From positions 1-64,000 of the forward strand of contig JAEZAA010000175.1 in NCBI GenBank assembly GCA_023430625.1: a stretch of 64,000 nucleotides of DNA, read 5' to 3'. A program made the translations under genes and the position numbers. Under the pieces are notes generated by a model that was not told the origin of the DNA, did no database searches, and worked only from the letters and a program-made list of their open reading frames with translations. How positions within the stretch are numbered: position 1 is the first letter of the stretch; every line of letters begins with the position of its first letter. Positions 28,641 to 39,297 of the stretch are shown here, one piece after another. This stretch comes from Pseudomonadota bacterium. GTDB taxonomy: Bacteria > Pseudomonadota > Gammaproteobacteria > Pseudomonadales > Oleiphilaceae.

Positions 28641-30128
28641 CTATTTTGGCGCACTTCCCGTTGAGGAAATGGCAGTCACGCCAAGGGTGGTTTCCTGCAC
28701 ATCATCTAGCGCCTGGCCAACCAAGTCCTCGTCCAGCTTTTTACTGGTACGAGCACCGAGCACCTTCAAATTCTCGACCCGGCGCACCAGGTTCCCCTTA
28801 CCCTCAGTCAGCTTGTTGTAGGCCCTGTCCCAGGCCTGTTGAGCACCGCCCAAGCGCTGCCCAACCTCCTGCAGATCCGCAACAAAGGCGACAAACTTGT
28901 CGTACAGATTGCCTGCTTGGCGCGCAATTTCCTGGGAATTCCGCGACTGATACTCGTAGCGCCAGATATTGTGGATCGTGCGCAACGTCGCCAGCAGTGT
29001 CGAGGGGGAAACCAGAACGATGTTCTGCTCGAACGCCTCGTTGAACAGCTCCGCGTCCGTCTGAATGGCTGCACTGAAGGCACCCTCCACCGGAATGAAC
29101 AGCAGCACGAAATCCAGCGAGCTCAGACCCTGCAGATCCTGGTACTGCTTCTTGCCGAGCCCTCGAATATGGTTGCGCACAGACTGCACATGCTGGCGCA
29201 GATGCCCTTCACCAGCCTCCGTGGTCTCCGAGGCGCTATAGGCGGCAAATGCTGTCAGGCTGACCTTGGAGTCGATCACCACATGCTTGTTCTCGGGCAG
29301 ATGAACCACCACGTCCGGTTGCAGCCGTTGCCCCTGCTCATCCCGGTGACTGCTCTGCACCTGGTATTCGCGCCCTCGCACTAAGCCGGAGCGCTCCAGC
29401 AGCCGCTCTAGGATGACCTCCCCCCAGGCGCCCTGCACTTTACTCTGCCCTTTCAGAGCATTGGTCAGGTTCAGGGCATCGACGCTGATGCGCTCATTGA
29501 GCGATTGCAGCCGCTTGATCTCGCTGGCCAGCGAGAAACGTTGCTGGGCTTCCTTGTCGTAGGTTTCTTCGACCTTTTGGCGAAAATCGGACAACTGGGT
29601 CTTCAGGGGCTGCAGAATACTGTCCAGATTGGAACGGTTCTGCTCGGCGAATTTGAGACTGTTCTCATCCAGCACCTTGGTGGCCAGGGACTTGAACTCA
29701 TGGGACAGCTGCTCACGCGCATCCAACAGCAAGCGCAGCTTTTCATCGTGGTGGGCCTGGGACTGGCGAAGCTCCGCGTCGACTTCAGCCAAGCGGGACT
29801 GCAAGGCACTGCGCTCGACTCGCAATGCGGCCGCCTCGGTCTCCAGTTGCTGCAAACCTTCCAGGCGCGCTCGCAGGGCACCGTTTTCACGCAGCAGCGC
29901 CTGCTGGGCGGCCAGGGTTGAATCATGCTCTGCCTGCAGCTCCGCCCAGTCCCCATCCAGCCGCTCGATATCGCGATCACGACTGGACAGTCGCTCCTGG
30001 AGCAGGGCCAATTCGGTCTTTAACCCCTGCAACTGTTGCTGAGAACGGATTCGGGCTACCAGAAATCCCAGCGCCGCAGCAGCCAGGGCGCTACCGGCGA
30101 GCCAGGGCCAGATCATCGTAAGGGTCAT
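28641..30128 (-). CDS. rmuC: DNA recombination protein RmuC homologue
   Basis: 495 residues: a membrane-anchoring helix at the N-terminus (about 5-27), a long coiled coil (about 30-170), and the RmuC nuclease-like domain with VVHLPENKHVVIDSKVSL and VLLFIPVEGAF. RmuC limits inversions at inverted repeats; the fold is related to restriction endonucleases. AGAGG stands a few bases before the ATG at 30128. It lies immediately downstream of uvrB. Confidence 0.9.
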   Translation of the reverse strand: MTLTMIWPWLAGSALAAAALGFLVARIRSQQQLQGLKTELALLQERLSSRDRDIERLDGDWAELQAEHDSTLAAQQALLRENGALRARLEGLQQLETEAAALRVERSALQSRLAEVDAELRQSQAHHDEKLRLLLDAREQLSHEFKSLATKVLDENSLKFAEQNRSNLDSILQPLKTQLSDFRQKVEETYDKEAQQRFSLASEIKRLQSLNERISVDALNLTNALKGQSKVQGAWGEVILERLLERSGLVRGREYQVQSSHRDEQGQRLQPDVVVHLPENKHVVIDSKVSLTAFAAYSASETTEAGEGHLRQHVQSVRNHIRGLGKKQYQDLQGLSSLDFVLLFIPVEGAFSAAIQTDAELFNEAFEQNIVLVSPSTLLATLRTIHNIWRYEYQSRNSQEIARQAGNLYDKFVAFVADLQEVGQRLGGAQQAWDRAYNKLTEGKGNLVRRVENLKVLGARTSKKLDEDLVGQALDDVQETTLGVTAISSTGSAPK

Positions 30129-30150
30129 GCTATCCTCTTTATTCTGTGGC

Positions 30151-30175
30151 GCACCAACCCCCTGCGGGGTGGTGC
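30151..30175 (-). terminator. Hairpin between uvrB and rmuC
   Basis: GCACCAACCCC and GGGGTGGTGC pair with one bulge around CTGC. No T-tract follows, so this may be an attenuating or mRNA-processing structure rather than a full terminator. Confidence 0.4.
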
Positions 30176-30230
30176 TCATCCCAGAGAATAGCCTGTTCGC
30201 TGCGGTCGCGCAGCCGTCTTGGAGCGGGGA

Positions 30231-32258
30231 TTAGTTGGCGGGAAGCAGTGCGCGGTCCTTCAAGGCGTTGATCTCGTCCCGCAGCTGGGCGGCCTTTTCG
30301 AACTCCAGATTACGCGCAGCGGCATACATCTCGGCCTCCATCTGCGCCAGGGTCTTCGCCAGCTCCTGAGGCGTACGGGCCGCCATCGCGGTCTTGTAGC
30401 CCGGTGACTGTTCCGCCACCCGAGACGTCTGCCCGCGGGACTTGGTCCGGGCACCAGGCACGGCGCCTTCCATGATGTCCGTGATCTTCTTATTCAATCC
30501 TTTCGGCACGATACCGTGCGCTTCATTATGAGCGACCTGTTTGGCCCGACGGCGCTCGGTTTCATCCATGGCACGTTGCATCGAGCCGGTTATGCGGTCT
30601 GCATACAGGATCGCCTTGCCCCGCACGTTCCGGGCAGCACGCCCGATGGTCTGGATCAGTGAGCGGTCGGAACGCAGGAATCCTTCCTTATCGGCGTCGA
30701 GAATGGCGACCAGAGAAACCTCCGGCATGTCCAACCCTTCCCGCAGCAAGTTGATGCCCACCAGGACATCGAACACGCCGAGCCGCAAATCGCGAATGAT
30801 CTCCACCCGCTCCACCGTATCGATATCCGAATGCAGGTAGCGGACGCGAATCCCCTGCTCCAGCAGGAAATCCGTGAGATCCTCGGCCATGCGTTTGGTC
30901 AGGGTCGTCACCAGAACCCGGTCTCCTGCCTGCACCCGGTCCCGGGCTTCCGATAACAGGTCGTCCACCTGCGTGGTCGCCGGGCGCACCTCGATCTCGG
31001 GATCGATCAGGCCGGTCGGCCGAACCACCTGCTCCACGACCTGGCTGGCATGCTCCTGCTCATACGGCCCCGGCGTGGCTGACACAAAAATCATTTGGGG
31101 CGCGATGCTCTCCCATTCGTCAAAGCGCATGGGACGGTTATCCATCGCCGACGGCATCCGGAACCCGTACTGCACCAGCGTTTCTTTCCGGGACCGGTCA
31201 CCCCGATACATGCCGCCAAGTTGCGGAATGGTCACGTGGGACTCGTCCACCACCAGCAGTGAATTAGGCGGCAGGTAATCGAACAGGGTTGGCGGCGGCT
31301 GCCCGGGACCGCGTCCAGACAGATAGCGGGAGTAGTTCTCGATGCCATTGCAGTAACCCAGCTCCAGCATCATTTCCAGGTCAAACCGGGTCCGCTCCTC
31401 CAGCCGCTGCGCCTCCAGCAATTTGCCGTTATCCCGAAAATATTGCAGGCGCTCGGCAAGCTCCAGCTTGATACCTTCGATTGCCTCCAGCACTTTTTCC
31501 CGGGGCGTCACATAGTGGGACTTGGGATAGATCGTTACCCGTGGAACCCGGCGCAGGATTTCTCCCGTCAGGGGGTCGAAGAATGCCAGACTCTCGATCT
31601 CTTCGTCGAACAGCTCCACGCGAATCGCATCCTTATCGGATTCCGCCGGAAAGATGTCAATGACATCCCCCTTGGCCCGGTAGGTCGCACGGTGTAACTC
31701 CATGTCGTTACGGGTGTACTGGAGCTCTGCCAGACGTCGCAACAGGGTGCGCTGATCGATCCGGTCGCCGCGATCCAAGTGCAGCATCATCTTCAGGTAG
31801 GACTGCGGATCGCCCAAGCCGTAGATCGACGACACCGTCGCCACGATGATGGCATCCGGCCGCTCCAGCAACGCCTTGGTCGCCGATAGCCGCATCTGCT
31901 CGATATGCTCGTTGATGGAGGCATCCTTCTCGATGAAGGTGTCCGACGAGGGCACGTAGGCTTCCGGCTGGTAGTAGTCGTAATAGGAAACGAAATACTC
32001 CACGGAGTTATTGGGGAAGAACTCCTTGAACTCGCCGTAGAGCTGAGCCGCCAACGTCTTGTTTGGCGCCAGGATAATGGTTGGCCGCTGGACGCTCGCC
32101 ACCACGTTGGCAATGGTGAATGTTTTCCCGGAGCCGGTCACTCCGAGCAGCGTCTGATGCATCAGCCCGTCGTTCAATCCCTGTACTAACTGGCGGATCG
32201 CCTCAGGCTGATCTCCCGACGGCTGAAACGGCGAGGAGACCTTGAATTCATGCGACAT
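30231..32258 (-). CDS. uvrB: Excinuclease ABC subunit B
   Basis: 675 residues (E. coli 673). Walker [10 protein letters not shown] near residues 39-47, the beta-hairpin segment [24 protein letters not shown], helicase motifs including [13 protein letters not shown] and the C-terminal UVR motif that contacts UvrC. It verifies lesions in nucleotide excision repair. The ATG at 32258 has only a weak ribosome site. A perfect TATAAT on this strand lies at 32291-32296. Confidence 0.98.
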   Translation of the reverse strand: MSHEFKVSSPFQPSGDQPEAIRQLVQGLNDGLMHQTLLGVTGSGKTFTIANVVASVQRPTIILAPNKTLAAQLYGEFKEFFPNNSVEYFVSYYDYYQPEAYVPSSDTFIEKDASINEHIEQMRLSATKALLERPDAIIVATVSSIYGLGDPQSYLKMMLHLDRGDRIDQRTLLRRLAELQYTRNDMELHRATYRAKGDVIDIFPAESDKDAIRVELFDEEIESLAFFDPLTGEILRRVPRVTIYPKSHYVTPREKVLEAIEGIKLELAERLQYFRDNGKLLEAQRLEERTRFDLEMMLELGYCNGIENYSRYLSGRGPGQPPPTLFDYLPPNSLLVVDESHVTIPQLGGMYRGDRSRKETLVQYGFRMPSAMDNRPMRFDEWESIAPQMIFVSATPGPYEQEHASQVVEQVVRPTGLIDPEIEVRPATTQVDDLLSEARDRVQAGDRVLVTTLTKRMAEDLTDFLLEQGIRVRYLHSDIDTVERVEIIRDLRLGVFDVLVGINLLREGLDMPEVSLVAILDADKEGFLRSDRSLIQTIGRAARNVRGKAILYADRITGSMQRAMDETERRRAKQVAHNEAHGIVPKGLNKKITDIMEGAVPGARTKSRGQTSRVAEQSPGYKTAMAARTPQELAKTLAQMEAEMYAAARNLEFEKAAQLRDEINALKDRALLPAN

Positions 32259-32283
32259 GACGATGACCGATCCCGAACGAAGA

Positions 32284-32319
32284 TGATATGATTATACTGT
32301 TTTGTCTGCTTGGTTTTGG
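32284..32319 (-). promoter_or_regulatory. uvrB promoter region
   Basis: The leftward -10 TATAAT is perfect at 32291-32296; the -35 is weak. Half of an SOS box, CTGT/ACAG, overlaps it (CTGTTTTGTCTGCTTG at 32297-32312), but its second half fits the LexA consensus poorly. Confidence 0.5.
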
Positions 32320-32468
32320 AACTGATTCACGTGGCAATCCAGGCCCCTTAGACATCCGCGGAACAGGCTCTTTCCGCACGATGATCTCAGGCGCCATCTG
32401 CGAAAACAATCGGTTCCCGGCGACGCTGCCATGACACATCAATCACCCCATCCTTTGAGGATACTGGC

Positions 32469-33659
32469 TTGGACGTACAACTTTCCCACCGTGTGCAAAC
32501 CATCAAACCATCCCCCACGCTGGCAGTCACCAACAGAGCCAGTGAACTGCGGGCTGCTGGTAAGGATATTATTGGCCTGGGTGCCGGCGAACCTGATTTC
32601 GACACCCCGGAGCATATCAAGGAAGCCGCTATTGCCGCCATTCGCGGCGGACAAACCAAGTATACCGCGGTGGACGGTACCCCGGGACTGAAGAAAGCCA
32701 TTATCCAGAAATTCCAGCGCGACAACGGACTGGAATACCAAGCAAACCAGATCCTGGTGTCCAGCGGCGGCAAGCAAAGCTTCTTCAACCTGTCCCTGGC
32801 CATCATCAATCCGGGCGACGAAGTCGTCATCCCCGCCCCTTACTGGGTCTCCTACCCGGATATGGTCCTGGTGGCGGAAGGCAAGCCTGTCATTATTGAA
32901 ACCAACCAGGCTCAGCAGTTCAAAATCACCCCACAACAACTCGAAGCGGCGATTACCCCCAAAACCAAGCTGGTGGTACTCAACAGCCCGTCCAACCCGA
33001 CCGGTATGGCCTACTCCCGCACCGAGCTGCGCGCCCTGGCGGACGTCCTGGTGAAGCACCCGCACGTAATGGTCGCCAGCGACGACATGTACGAACACAT
33101 CCTCTGGACGCCAGAACCGTTCTCCAACATTTTGAACGTGGCGCCCGAACTGTACGACCGGACCTTCGTCCTGAATGGTGTCTCCAAGGCCTACTCGATG
33201 ACGGGCTGGCGCATCGGCTACGCCGCAGGCCCCGCCAAGATCATTGGCGCCATGAAGAAAATCCAATCCCAAAGCACCTCCAACCCCGCGTCAATTTCCC
33301 AGGCCGCTGCCCAGGCCGCGCTCGACGGGGACCAGAGCTGCATCACCAGCATGATCAAGGAGTTTAAGCGCCGCCACGACTTCCTGGTGAACGCACTCAA
33401 CGAAATCCCCGGCGTCGACTGTATCCCCGTGGATGGAACCTTCTATGCGTTCCCCAGCTTCCATCAGGTCATCGACCGCCTGCCAGGCATCAACAACGAC
33501 CTGGAGCTCGCCGAATTCTTCCTGAACGAAGCTGAAGTCGCCCTGGTCCCCGGCTCCTCCTTCGGTGGCGATGGCCATATGCGCCTGAGCTTTGCCACCA
33601 GCATGGAGAACCTGGAAAAAGCCGTCGACAGAATCAAGCGCGCCTTGAGCCGGTCGTAA
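32469..33659 (+). CDS. aspC: Pyridoxal-phosphate aminotransferase, aspartate aminotransferase type I-beta
   Basis: 396 residues of fold-type I. The PLP lysine is Lys240 in NGVSKAYSMTGWRIGY; NSPSNPTG holds the cofactor Asn, and the C-terminal MRLSFATS gives the substrate-carboxylate Arg. It most resembles the subgroup I-beta aspartate (or aspartate/prephenate) aminotransferases. The start is a TTG with GAGG nine bases upstream; no in-frame ATG fits the family's N-terminus (MDVQLSHRVQTIKPSPT). It ends in a strong terminator. Confidence 0.88.
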   Translation: MDVQLSHRVQTIKPSPTLAVTNRASELRAAGKDIIGLGAGEPDFDTPEHIKEAAIAAIRGGQTKYTAVDGTPGLKKAIIQKFQRDNGLEYQANQILVSSGGKQSFFNLSLAIINPGDEVVIPAPYWVSYPDMVLVAEGKPVIIETNQAQQFKITPQQLEAAITPKTKLVVLNSPSNPTGMAYSRTELRALADVLVKHPHVMVASDDMYEHILWTPEPFSNILNVAPELYDRTFVLNGVSKAYSMTGWRIGYAAGPAKIIGAMKKIQSQSTSNPASISQAAAQAALDGDQSCITSMIKEFKRRHDFLVNALNEIPGVDCIPVDGTFYAFPSFHQVIDRLPGINNDLELAEFFLNEAEVALVPGSSFGGDGHMRLSFATSMENLEKAVDRIKRALSRS

Positions 33660-33692
33660 GTTCCAGAACTCCAGCCGATACGTAAGACCTAG

Positions 33693-33733
33693 AATCCCGC
33701 GTCACAGGCCGTTTTGGTGACGCGGGATTTTTT
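33693..33733 (+). terminator. Terminator after the aminotransferase
   Basis: The 13-base arms AATCCCGCGTCAC and GTGACGCGGGATT are perfectly complementary and lead into a T-run. Confidence 0.92.
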
Positions 33734-33747
33734 AAGGCGCCAAGGGC

Positions 33748-33776
33748 TTGACCGAACCCCTAAAGGCCATTAAGAT
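33748..33776 (+). promoter_or_regulatory. Promoter of tRNA-Asn (copy 2)
   Basis: TTGACC at 33748-33753 and TAAGAT at 33771-33776 are spaced by 17; the tRNA begins 21 bases after the -10, as at copy 1. Confidence 0.75.
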
Positions 33777-33797
33777 ACGCGCCACGTTTACCGACAT

Positions 33798-33873
33798 TCC
33801 TCGATAGCTCAGTCGGTAGAGCAACGGACTGTTAATCCGTGGGTCGCTGGTTCGAGCCCAGCTCGAGGAGCCA
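33798..33873 (+). tRNA. tRNA-Asn (GTT), copy 2
   Basis: 76 bases, identical to the copy at 20582, with anticodon GTT at 33831-33833 and encoded CCA. It has its own promoter and an intrinsic terminator six bases later. Confidence 0.97.
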
Positions 33874-33878
33874 AATTG

Positions 33879-33908
33879 AAAAAGGCTGCCAAATGGCAGC
33901 CTTTTTTT
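33879..33908 (+). terminator. Terminator after tRNA-Asn copy 2
   Basis: AAAAGGCTGCC and GGCAGCCTTTT pair around AAAT, followed by more T. Confidence 0.9.
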
Positions 33909-34032
33909 ATGCTCGTTTTTAGCAAAATTATCTGCGCAGCATCTATTGATGTATTGCGCGATCGGCCACGAATAAAAGTGGACGGGCGACTGAATTTTGC
34001 CGCCCCGCCCTCCTGTAACCTACCCTACCCCG

Positions 34033-34752
34033 TTACCGGACCGCTGCAATCTCGCGCTCAATGGCCGCCAACGCCTCTATCGGCGATGCCGCCTGCGTAA
34101 TTGGCCTGCCTACCACTAAATAATCACTACCGGCTGCCAGTGCCTGGGCCGGCGTCAGAATTCGGCGCTGATCTCCCGCTTCCGCAGTCGCCGGCCGAAT
34201 GCCTGGCGTCACCAAACGAAAGTCCTTCCCGAGTGTACGCTTCAATAGCTGGGCTTCCCGTGCCGAACAGACCACACCGTCCAACTCGCTGCGTTGAGCC
34301 AGACGGGCCAGGCGCAATACCTGCTGCTCGGGAGAGAAATCGAAACCCAGCTCGCGCAGGTCATCTGCATCCATGCTGGTCAGAACCGTGACCGCGATCA
34401 GTAGTGGTCGTTGCCCACCGCGCCGCTCCAACTGCTCCCGGGCGGCCTCCATCATGCGCCGCCCACCACTGGCATGCACATTCACCATCCAGACACCGAG
34501 ATCTGCAGCAGCCGCCACCGCCTTAGCGACAGTATTTGGGATGTCGTGAAATTTAAGATCCAGAAAAACGTCAAACCCCTTCGCCTGTAGCCGCTCGACC
34601 AAGACTGGCCCGCCACGGGTAAAAAGTTCCTTTCCAACCTTCAGGCGGCATCGTTTGGGGTCCAGCTGATCTGCCATATGCAGTGCAGGTCCAGCCTCGG
34701 CGTAATCCAGAGCAACAACGAGACGGGGTTCAACAGATTTATTCAGCGCCAA
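34033..34752 (-). CDS. pyrF: Orotidine 5'-phosphate decarboxylase
   Basis: 239 residues. The catalytic [10 protein letters not shown] carries Asp65, Lys67 and Asp70; VTPGIRP binds phosphate. It makes UMP in the last step of pyrimidine synthesis. The start is a TTG eight bases after GGAGG; an ATG at 34760 is out of frame and quickly meets a stop. It is the last gene of the long leftward block and lies 17 bases after lapB. Confidence 0.95.
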   Translation of the reverse strand: MALNKSVEPRLVVALDYAEAGPALHMADQLDPKRCRLKVGKELFTRGGPVLVERLQAKGFDVFLDLKFHDIPNTVAKAVAAAADLGVWMVNVHASGGRRMMEAAREQLERRGGQRPLLIAVTVLTSMDADDLRELGFDFSPEQQVLRLARLAQRSELDGVVCSAREAQLLKRTLGKDFRLVTPGIRPATAEAGDQRRILTPAQALAAGSDYLVVGRPITQAASPIEALAAIEREIAAVR

Positions 34753-34769
34753 ACTGGCATCCTCCGGTG

Positions 34770-35972
34770 CTAATCACCCACCACCCCTGCCCACGGCTTT
34801 ATGGTCTCCCACTGCTTACAACTGGGGCAGAACCACAGTAGCACGCTGCCGGAAAACCCGCAGTTCTCGCAGAGATAGCGCGGCTTATCTTGAAGAAGTG
34901 TTTGTGTCACACCTCGAACCACCTCGAGCTGTGACGGTGTCGAATCCAGGACCGCGCCATCTTGGCCATGCTGGTTAGCCGCAGTCAGATCAAATTGCAG
35001 TGCAAGAAGGTAATCGAGCCCCTTGATGCTTGGAAAAACCGTTAGTTTTTCCATCAGGAAATCCAATGCAGCTCGCTTACCAGCAGTGAGCTCTAGACTT
35101 TCCGCATAGGTAACGACCAAGCCTGGCGTACCGCGTCGCTGCAACAAAGCGCCAAGATACTGCTGCAGTTTACGCTCGTCACCCAGCTTCCGGTAACACC
35201 TCACCAGCGCAGGCACGGTCTCCGGTACAAAGTCCGCATTCTGCTCCTCGACTCGCATCAAAACTTTAATGGCCTCCGGAAAATCTCCCGCATCCTGATG
35301 CAACTGAGCCAGCATCAAGCTCGCCCGCACGCAGTTCCGGTCATAATGCAGAGCTTCGCGCAAAAACCGTTTTACTTCCGAGACCTCTCCTCGCCCCTGG
35401 GCAACAACAGCTTCCTCGCAACAGTAGTGCGCAATCCGCTTCCGGAACTCGGGGTTGCGGCGATAATCCAGCTTCAGGCCCGTTTCCTTCGCTGCCCGCC
35501 ACTCCTTCTCGTCCTGATAGATATCGAGGAGAAACTGAAGACTAGACTCGCCCCACTGACGGGACTTTTCCAACTGCTTAAAGAGCGACTCAGAGCGATC
35601 AAGCAATCCTGCCGACAGATAGTCGCGCGCCAACTCCAGCGTGGCCCGCTCGCGATTATCACTATCCAACATGGGATGTGCGAGGAGATTCTGATGAATC
35701 AGGATGGCGCGATCCACTTCGCCCTTTTTCCGAAAGTGGTTCGCGATCGAAAAGTGCATGGGCAGCGTCTCCTTACCGACCTCAAGCCCCTGAACATACT
35801 TATCGATTGCTTCGTCACTGTATTGCTCAAAGGTAAGCCGAACGCCGGCCGGCAATTGAGTACCGATACCAACGTCACGACTCGATATGGAAGTGCGTCC
35901 ACCCCAACGTCCCAATACCCACCCTATTCCTATGGAAAAGGCTATAAGAAGCCATAGAGCCATATTCTCCAT
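34770..35972 (-). CDS. lapB: LapB (YciM), lipopolysaccharide assembly regulator
   Basis: 400 residues: an N-terminal membrane helix (about 3-20), TPR repeats across about 40-350 and a C-terminal rubredoxin-type zinc knuckle (CENCGF then CPSC). LapB brings LpxC to the FtsH protease and so sets LPS output. It is six bases downstream of lapA, the usual pairing. A second in-frame ATG at 35963 is possible. Confidence 0.95.
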   Translation of the reverse strand: MENMALWLLIAFSIGIGWVLGRWGGRTSISSRDVGIGTQLPAGVRLTFEQYSDEAIDKYVQGLEVGKETLPMHFSIANHFRKKGEVDRAILIHQNLLAHPMLDSDNRERATLELARDYLSAGLLDRSESLFKQLEKSRQWGESSLQFLLDIYQDEKEWRAAKETGLKLDYRRNPEFRKRIAHYCCEEAVVAQGRGEVSEVKRFLREALHYDRNCVRASLMLAQLHQDAGDFPEAIKVLMRVEEQNADFVPETVPALVRCYRKLGDERKLQQYLGALLQRRGTPGLVVTYAESLELTAGKRAALDFLMEKLTVFPSIKGLDYLLALQFDLTAANQHGQDGAVLDSTPSQLEVVRGVTQTLLQDKPRYLCENCGFSGSVLLWFCPSCKQWETIKPWAGVVGD

Positions 35973-35978
35973 AAAAAA

Positions 35979-36272
35979 TCAGGGCTTTTCTTGCAACAGC
36001 GAACGCAACTCCTGACTGGATGCTTCCTTTTCTTTGGCCAAGCGCCGATTCCGAACCCGCAACCTGAGCAGCGAAAAACTGGAAAGGAGCACGCCCAGCA
36101 AGGCACCTAAGGCTAAAGACAGCAGCAACCAAAGACCGACGCTCAATTCAGGCGTCTGGAACAGCAGAAAGTCGACCGAGGCGGACTCGTCATTACGAGC
36201 AACAAAGAGAATTCCAATGAAAAACAGCAGCAGTAAGCAAAAGCCAACGATAAATTTCTTCAGAATGGGCAT
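35979..36272 (-). CDS. lapA: LapA-family inner-membrane protein (DUF1049)
   Basis: 97 residues with two membrane helices (about 5-25 and 43-66) and a charged cytoplasmic tail, the DUF1049 layout. LapA is a small partner of LapB in lipopolysaccharide assembly control. It lies directly upstream of lapB in the same unit. Confidence 0.92.
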   Translation of the reverse strand: MPILKKFIVGFCLLLLFFIGILFVARNDESASVDFLLFQTPELSVGLWLLLSLALGALLGVLLSSFSLLRLRVRNRRLAKEKEASSQELRSLLQEKP

Positions 36273-36407
36273 TTCTACTCCTGAGGTCCGGAGGCGAGAT
36301 CTTGCGCCATCTTAGCATGACGCTTAAAGGAAGCTGTACCAAAGGGCACATCGACGATCTGTCTCAGACTTCCGCCCAGTTGCGGATCCCTGCAAACGTC
36401 CGCTACG

Positions 36408-36704
36408 TCAATAACCCGCCTTGAGACTGGCGTTAACCTGGTCGCGCAACTCCTTACCCGGCTTGAAATGAGGCACATACTTGGCATCCAGTTCCACCGA
36501 GTCGCCGGTTTTCGGGTTCCGGCCAATACGCGGCGCACGATAGTGCAAGGAAAAACTCCCGAAGCCACGAATCTCGATCCGCCGCCCTTGGGACAGGGTC
36601 TGGGACATGTATTCAATCATCGTTTTCACTGCCAGCTCCACGTCCTTCACAGACAACTGGGGCTGCTTTGCCGCGATAATTTCAACCAACTCTGACTTCG
36701 TCAT
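36408..36704 (-). CDS. ihfB: Integration host factor subunit beta
   Basis: 98 residues of the HU/IHF fold. [13 protein letters not shown] and RNPKTGD are the characteristic strand and DNA-intercalating arm (Pro in the arm). With IhfA it bends DNA sharply for recombination, replication and transcription. It follows rpsA with a terminator between, and 135 bases separate it from lapA. Confidence 0.96.
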   Translation of the reverse strand: MTKSELVEIIAAKQPQLSVKDVELAVKTMIEYMSQTLSQGRRIEIRGFGSFSLHYRAPRIGRNPKTGDSVELDAKYVPHFKPGKELRDQVNASLKAGY

Positions 36705-36763
36705 GAGAGAAGATCCTTTGTATTCTTTCTGTCAAAAGTTTAGTCAATCCCTAAAAAAAACAC

Positions 36764-36793
36764 AAAAAAAACGGGCATATAGCCCGTTTTTTC
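36764..36793 (-). terminator. Terminator between rpsA and ihfB
   Basis: ACGGGC and GCCCGT arms flanked by A-runs and T-runs around ATATA form a usable hairpin on both strands; read leftward it has a long T-tract, fitting the end of the rpsA transcript. Confidence 0.85.
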
Positions 36794-36813
36794 CAGATTG
36801 AAGCAGTTTGGGC

Positions 36814-38496
36814 TTAGCCCTGTGACTGCTGCATCTGCTCCTTGATCAGGTCGCCGATCGTGGTCGGACCCTGCACTTCTGCGTGCTTGTCCTTCACATC
36901 GCGAATCGCCTGCTTCTCATCATCCACGTCCTTGGACTTGATGGACAGGTTGATGACGCGATTCTTGCGATCAACGTTGATGATCTTGGCTTCAACTTCC
37001 TCGCCTTCCTTCAGCACGTTACGTGCATCTTCAACCTTGTCGCGGCTGATTTCGGAGGCTTTCAGTACAGCTTCAACATCGTCAGCCAGGGCAACAACCG
37101 CTGCTTTCGCGTCGATTGACTTCACAACGCCCTTCACGATGGTGCCTTTCTCGTTCAGTTGAACGAATTCAGCAAACGGATCGCTATCCAGCTGCTTCAC
37201 GCCCAGGGAAATACGCTCGCGCTCAGGGTCAATCGACAGGATCACAGTGTCGATCTCATCGCCCTTCTTGTACTTGCGAACGGCTTCTTCGCCAGTTTCG
37301 CTCCAGGAGATGTCGGACAGGTGAACCAGACCGTCGATGCCACCGTCCAGACCAATGAAGATACCGAAATCGGTGATCGACTTGATCTTGCCGGAGATCT
37401 TGTCACCCTTGTTGAAGTTCGCAGAGAACTCTTCCCAGGGGTTGGCGTGGCACTGCTTGATACCCAGAGAGATACGACGACGCTCTTCGTCGATATCCAG
37501 CACCATCACTTCCACTTCGTCGCCTACCTGGACAACCTTGGAAGGATGAATGTTCTTGTTGGTCCAATCCATTTCGGAAACGTGAACCAGACCTTCCACA
37601 CCTTCTTCCAGCTCGGCGAAGCAGCCGTAATCGGTCAGGTTGGTCACACGGGCAGTAACACGTGCGCCTTCCGGATAACGGTTCTTGATGTCGACCCAGG
37701 GATCGGCACCCAGTTGCTTCAGACCCAGGGACACGCGGTTGCGCTCACGGTCGAATTTCAGAACCTTGACGTTGATTTCATCGCCAACATTGACGATTTC
37801 GCTCGGATGCTTGATCCGCTTCCACGCCATGTCAGTGATGTGCAGCAGACCGTCAACACCACCCAGATCCACGAATGCACCGTAGTCGGTCAGGTTCTTG
37901 ACGATACCCTTAGCTTCCATACCTTCCTGCAGGGAAGACAGCAGCGCTTCGCGCTCGGCGCTGTTTTCCGCTTCCAGAACGGCACGACGGGAAACGACAA
38001 CGTTGTTGCGCTTCTGGTCCAGCTTGATGACCTTGAACTCCAGCTCTTTGCCTTCCAAGTGAGCGGTGTCGCGGATCGGACGCACATCAACCAGGGAGCC
38101 CGGCAGGAACGCACGGATGCTGTTGACGTCAACGGTGAAACCACCCTTGACCTTGCCGTTGATAACACCCTTGACCACTGCCTGAGCTTCGAATGCTTTC
38201 TCCAGCTCTTTCCAGGACTCGGCGCGCTTGGCCTTTTCCCGGGACAGACGAGTTTCACCGAAACCATCTTCTACTGCGTCGAGAGCTACATCAACCTCGT
38301 CGCCGATTTTGATGCTCAGTCGGCCGGCATCGTCGAAGAATTGAGAAACCGGGATCACACCTTCGGACTTCAGACCAGCGTGAACAGTCACCCAGTCGCC
38401 GTCAATGTCTACGATCGTCCCTTTGACGATCGAACCTGGCTTCATATCAATTTCTTTCAGACTTTCTTCGAAAAGATCAGCAAAGCTCTCGCTCAT
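36814..38496 (-). CDS. rpsA: 30S ribosomal protein S1
   Basis: 560 residues (E. coli 557) with six S1/OB repeats, the middle ones marked by repeated [26 protein letters not shown] and [13 protein letters not shown] segments. It recruits mRNA to the ribosome. Codon use is strongly biased, as expected of a highly expressed gene. It follows cmk, as in most gammaproteobacteria, and precedes ihfB. Confidence 0.98.
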   Translation of the reverse strand: MSESFADLFEESLKEIDMKPGSIVKGTIVDIDGDWVTVHAGLKSEGVIPVSQFFDDAGRLSIKIGDEVDVALDAVEDGFGETRLSREKAKRAESWKELEKAFEAQAVVKGVINGKVKGGFTVDVNSIRAFLPGSLVDVRPIRDTAHLEGKELEFKVIKLDQKRNNVVVSRRAVLEAENSAEREALLSSLQEGMEAKGIVKNLTDYGAFVDLGGVDGLLHITDMAWKRIKHPSEIVNVGDEINVKVLKFDRERNRVSLGLKQLGADPWVDIKNRYPEGARVTARVTNLTDYGCFAELEEGVEGLVHVSEMDWTNKNIHPSKVVQVGDEVEVMVLDIDEERRRISLGIKQCHANPWEEFSANFNKGDKISGKIKSITDFGIFIGLDGGIDGLVHLSDISWSETGEEAVRKYKKGDEIDTVILSIDPERERISLGVKQLDSDPFAEFVQLNEKGTIVKGVVKSIDAKAAVVALADDVEAVLKASEISRDKVEDARNVLKEGEEVEAKIINVDRKNRVINLSIKSKDVDDEKQAIRDVKDKHAEVQGPTTIGDLIKEQMQQSQG

Positions 38497-38605
38497 TTGG
38501 TTTCCTACGTGGTCAAAATGTCATTTGCACTCGTATTGCCAGTCAATACGGTCAGTTCAACGTTGGCTCTTGGCGGGTATCACTGGTCCAGCCCGACAAG
38601 ATCCC

Positions 38606-39295
38606 CTACTTCGTGCTGGACTTTTGAGTCCAAACACCTAAAATTCTTTGCAGTACTTCCTCAATTGAAAGCCCGCTGGTATCAACGGTTTCAGCGTCAT
38701 CCGCAGGTTTTAGCGGCGCCGTGGCGCGCTTCATGTCCTGCTCGTCCCGCGCTTTCAACTCTTCTAAAAGGGCCGAAAGTTTAACATCCTGGCCCTTCTG
38801 GTTCAACTGATTAAAACGTCGCCGCGCCCTTTCTTCCGCACTGGCGGTCAGAAAGATCTTACAGGGCGCGTCGGGAAATACCACTGTTCCCATGTCGCGA
38901 CCATCCGCCACCAGACCGGGTTCTGTCCGGAAATCCCGCTGGCGCTGCAGCAGGGCCGCCCGAACTTCCGGAATGACGGCGACACGCGATGCATTGGCAC
39001 CCGCTGTTTCAGTGCGCAGCTCCCGCGTCACATCCTCTCCCGCCAGAATCACATCCGCCGGCTCACCCGGCTGTGACGGCACGAAACGCACATCCAACTG
39101 CTGGGCGGCACGCACCAGCCCCGCCACGTCATCCAGACTAATTCCCTGCTTCAGCGCGCTGAGCGCCGTAAGCCGGTAGAGGGCGCCACTGTCCAACAGC
39201 TGCCAGCCCAGATGACGGGCCAGCAACTGGGAAATGGTTCCCTTGCCGGCACCGCTGGGTCCGTCAATGGTAATGACTGGGGCTTGTGATGCCAT
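38606..39295 (-). CDS. cmk: Cytidylate kinase
   Basis: 229 residues. The P-loop GPSGAGKGT is at 12-20, followed by LDSGALYR and the [11 protein letters not shown] motif of CMP kinases. It phosphorylates CMP and dCMP. The ATG at 39295 begins two bases after the tyrA-aroA stop; the upstream TTG at 39301 is unlikely. It is cotranscribed with aroA, as is typical. Confidence 0.97.
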   Translation of the reverse strand: MASQAPVITIDGPSGAGKGTISQLLARHLGWQLLDSGALYRLTALSALKQGISLDDVAGLVRAAQQLDVRFVPSQPGEPADVILAGEDVTRELRTETAGANASRVAVIPEVRAALLQRQRDFRTEPGLVADGRDMGTVVFPDAPCKIFLTASAEERARRRFNQLNQKGQDVKLSALLEELKARDEQDMKRATAPLKPADDAETVDTSGLSIEEVLQRILGVWTQKSSTK

Positions 39296-39297
39296 GA

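Noticed and set aside
33782..33873. tRNA-Asn copy 2 as an att site of an island
   Set aside because: The flanks are ordinary core genes (aminotransferase, pyrF); no integrase or direct repeat of the tRNA 3' end other than the intact copy.
37159..38784. A 541-codon open frame antisense to rpsA
   Set aside because: Shadow of strongly biased rpsA codons; no homology that I can recognise and no ribosome site.
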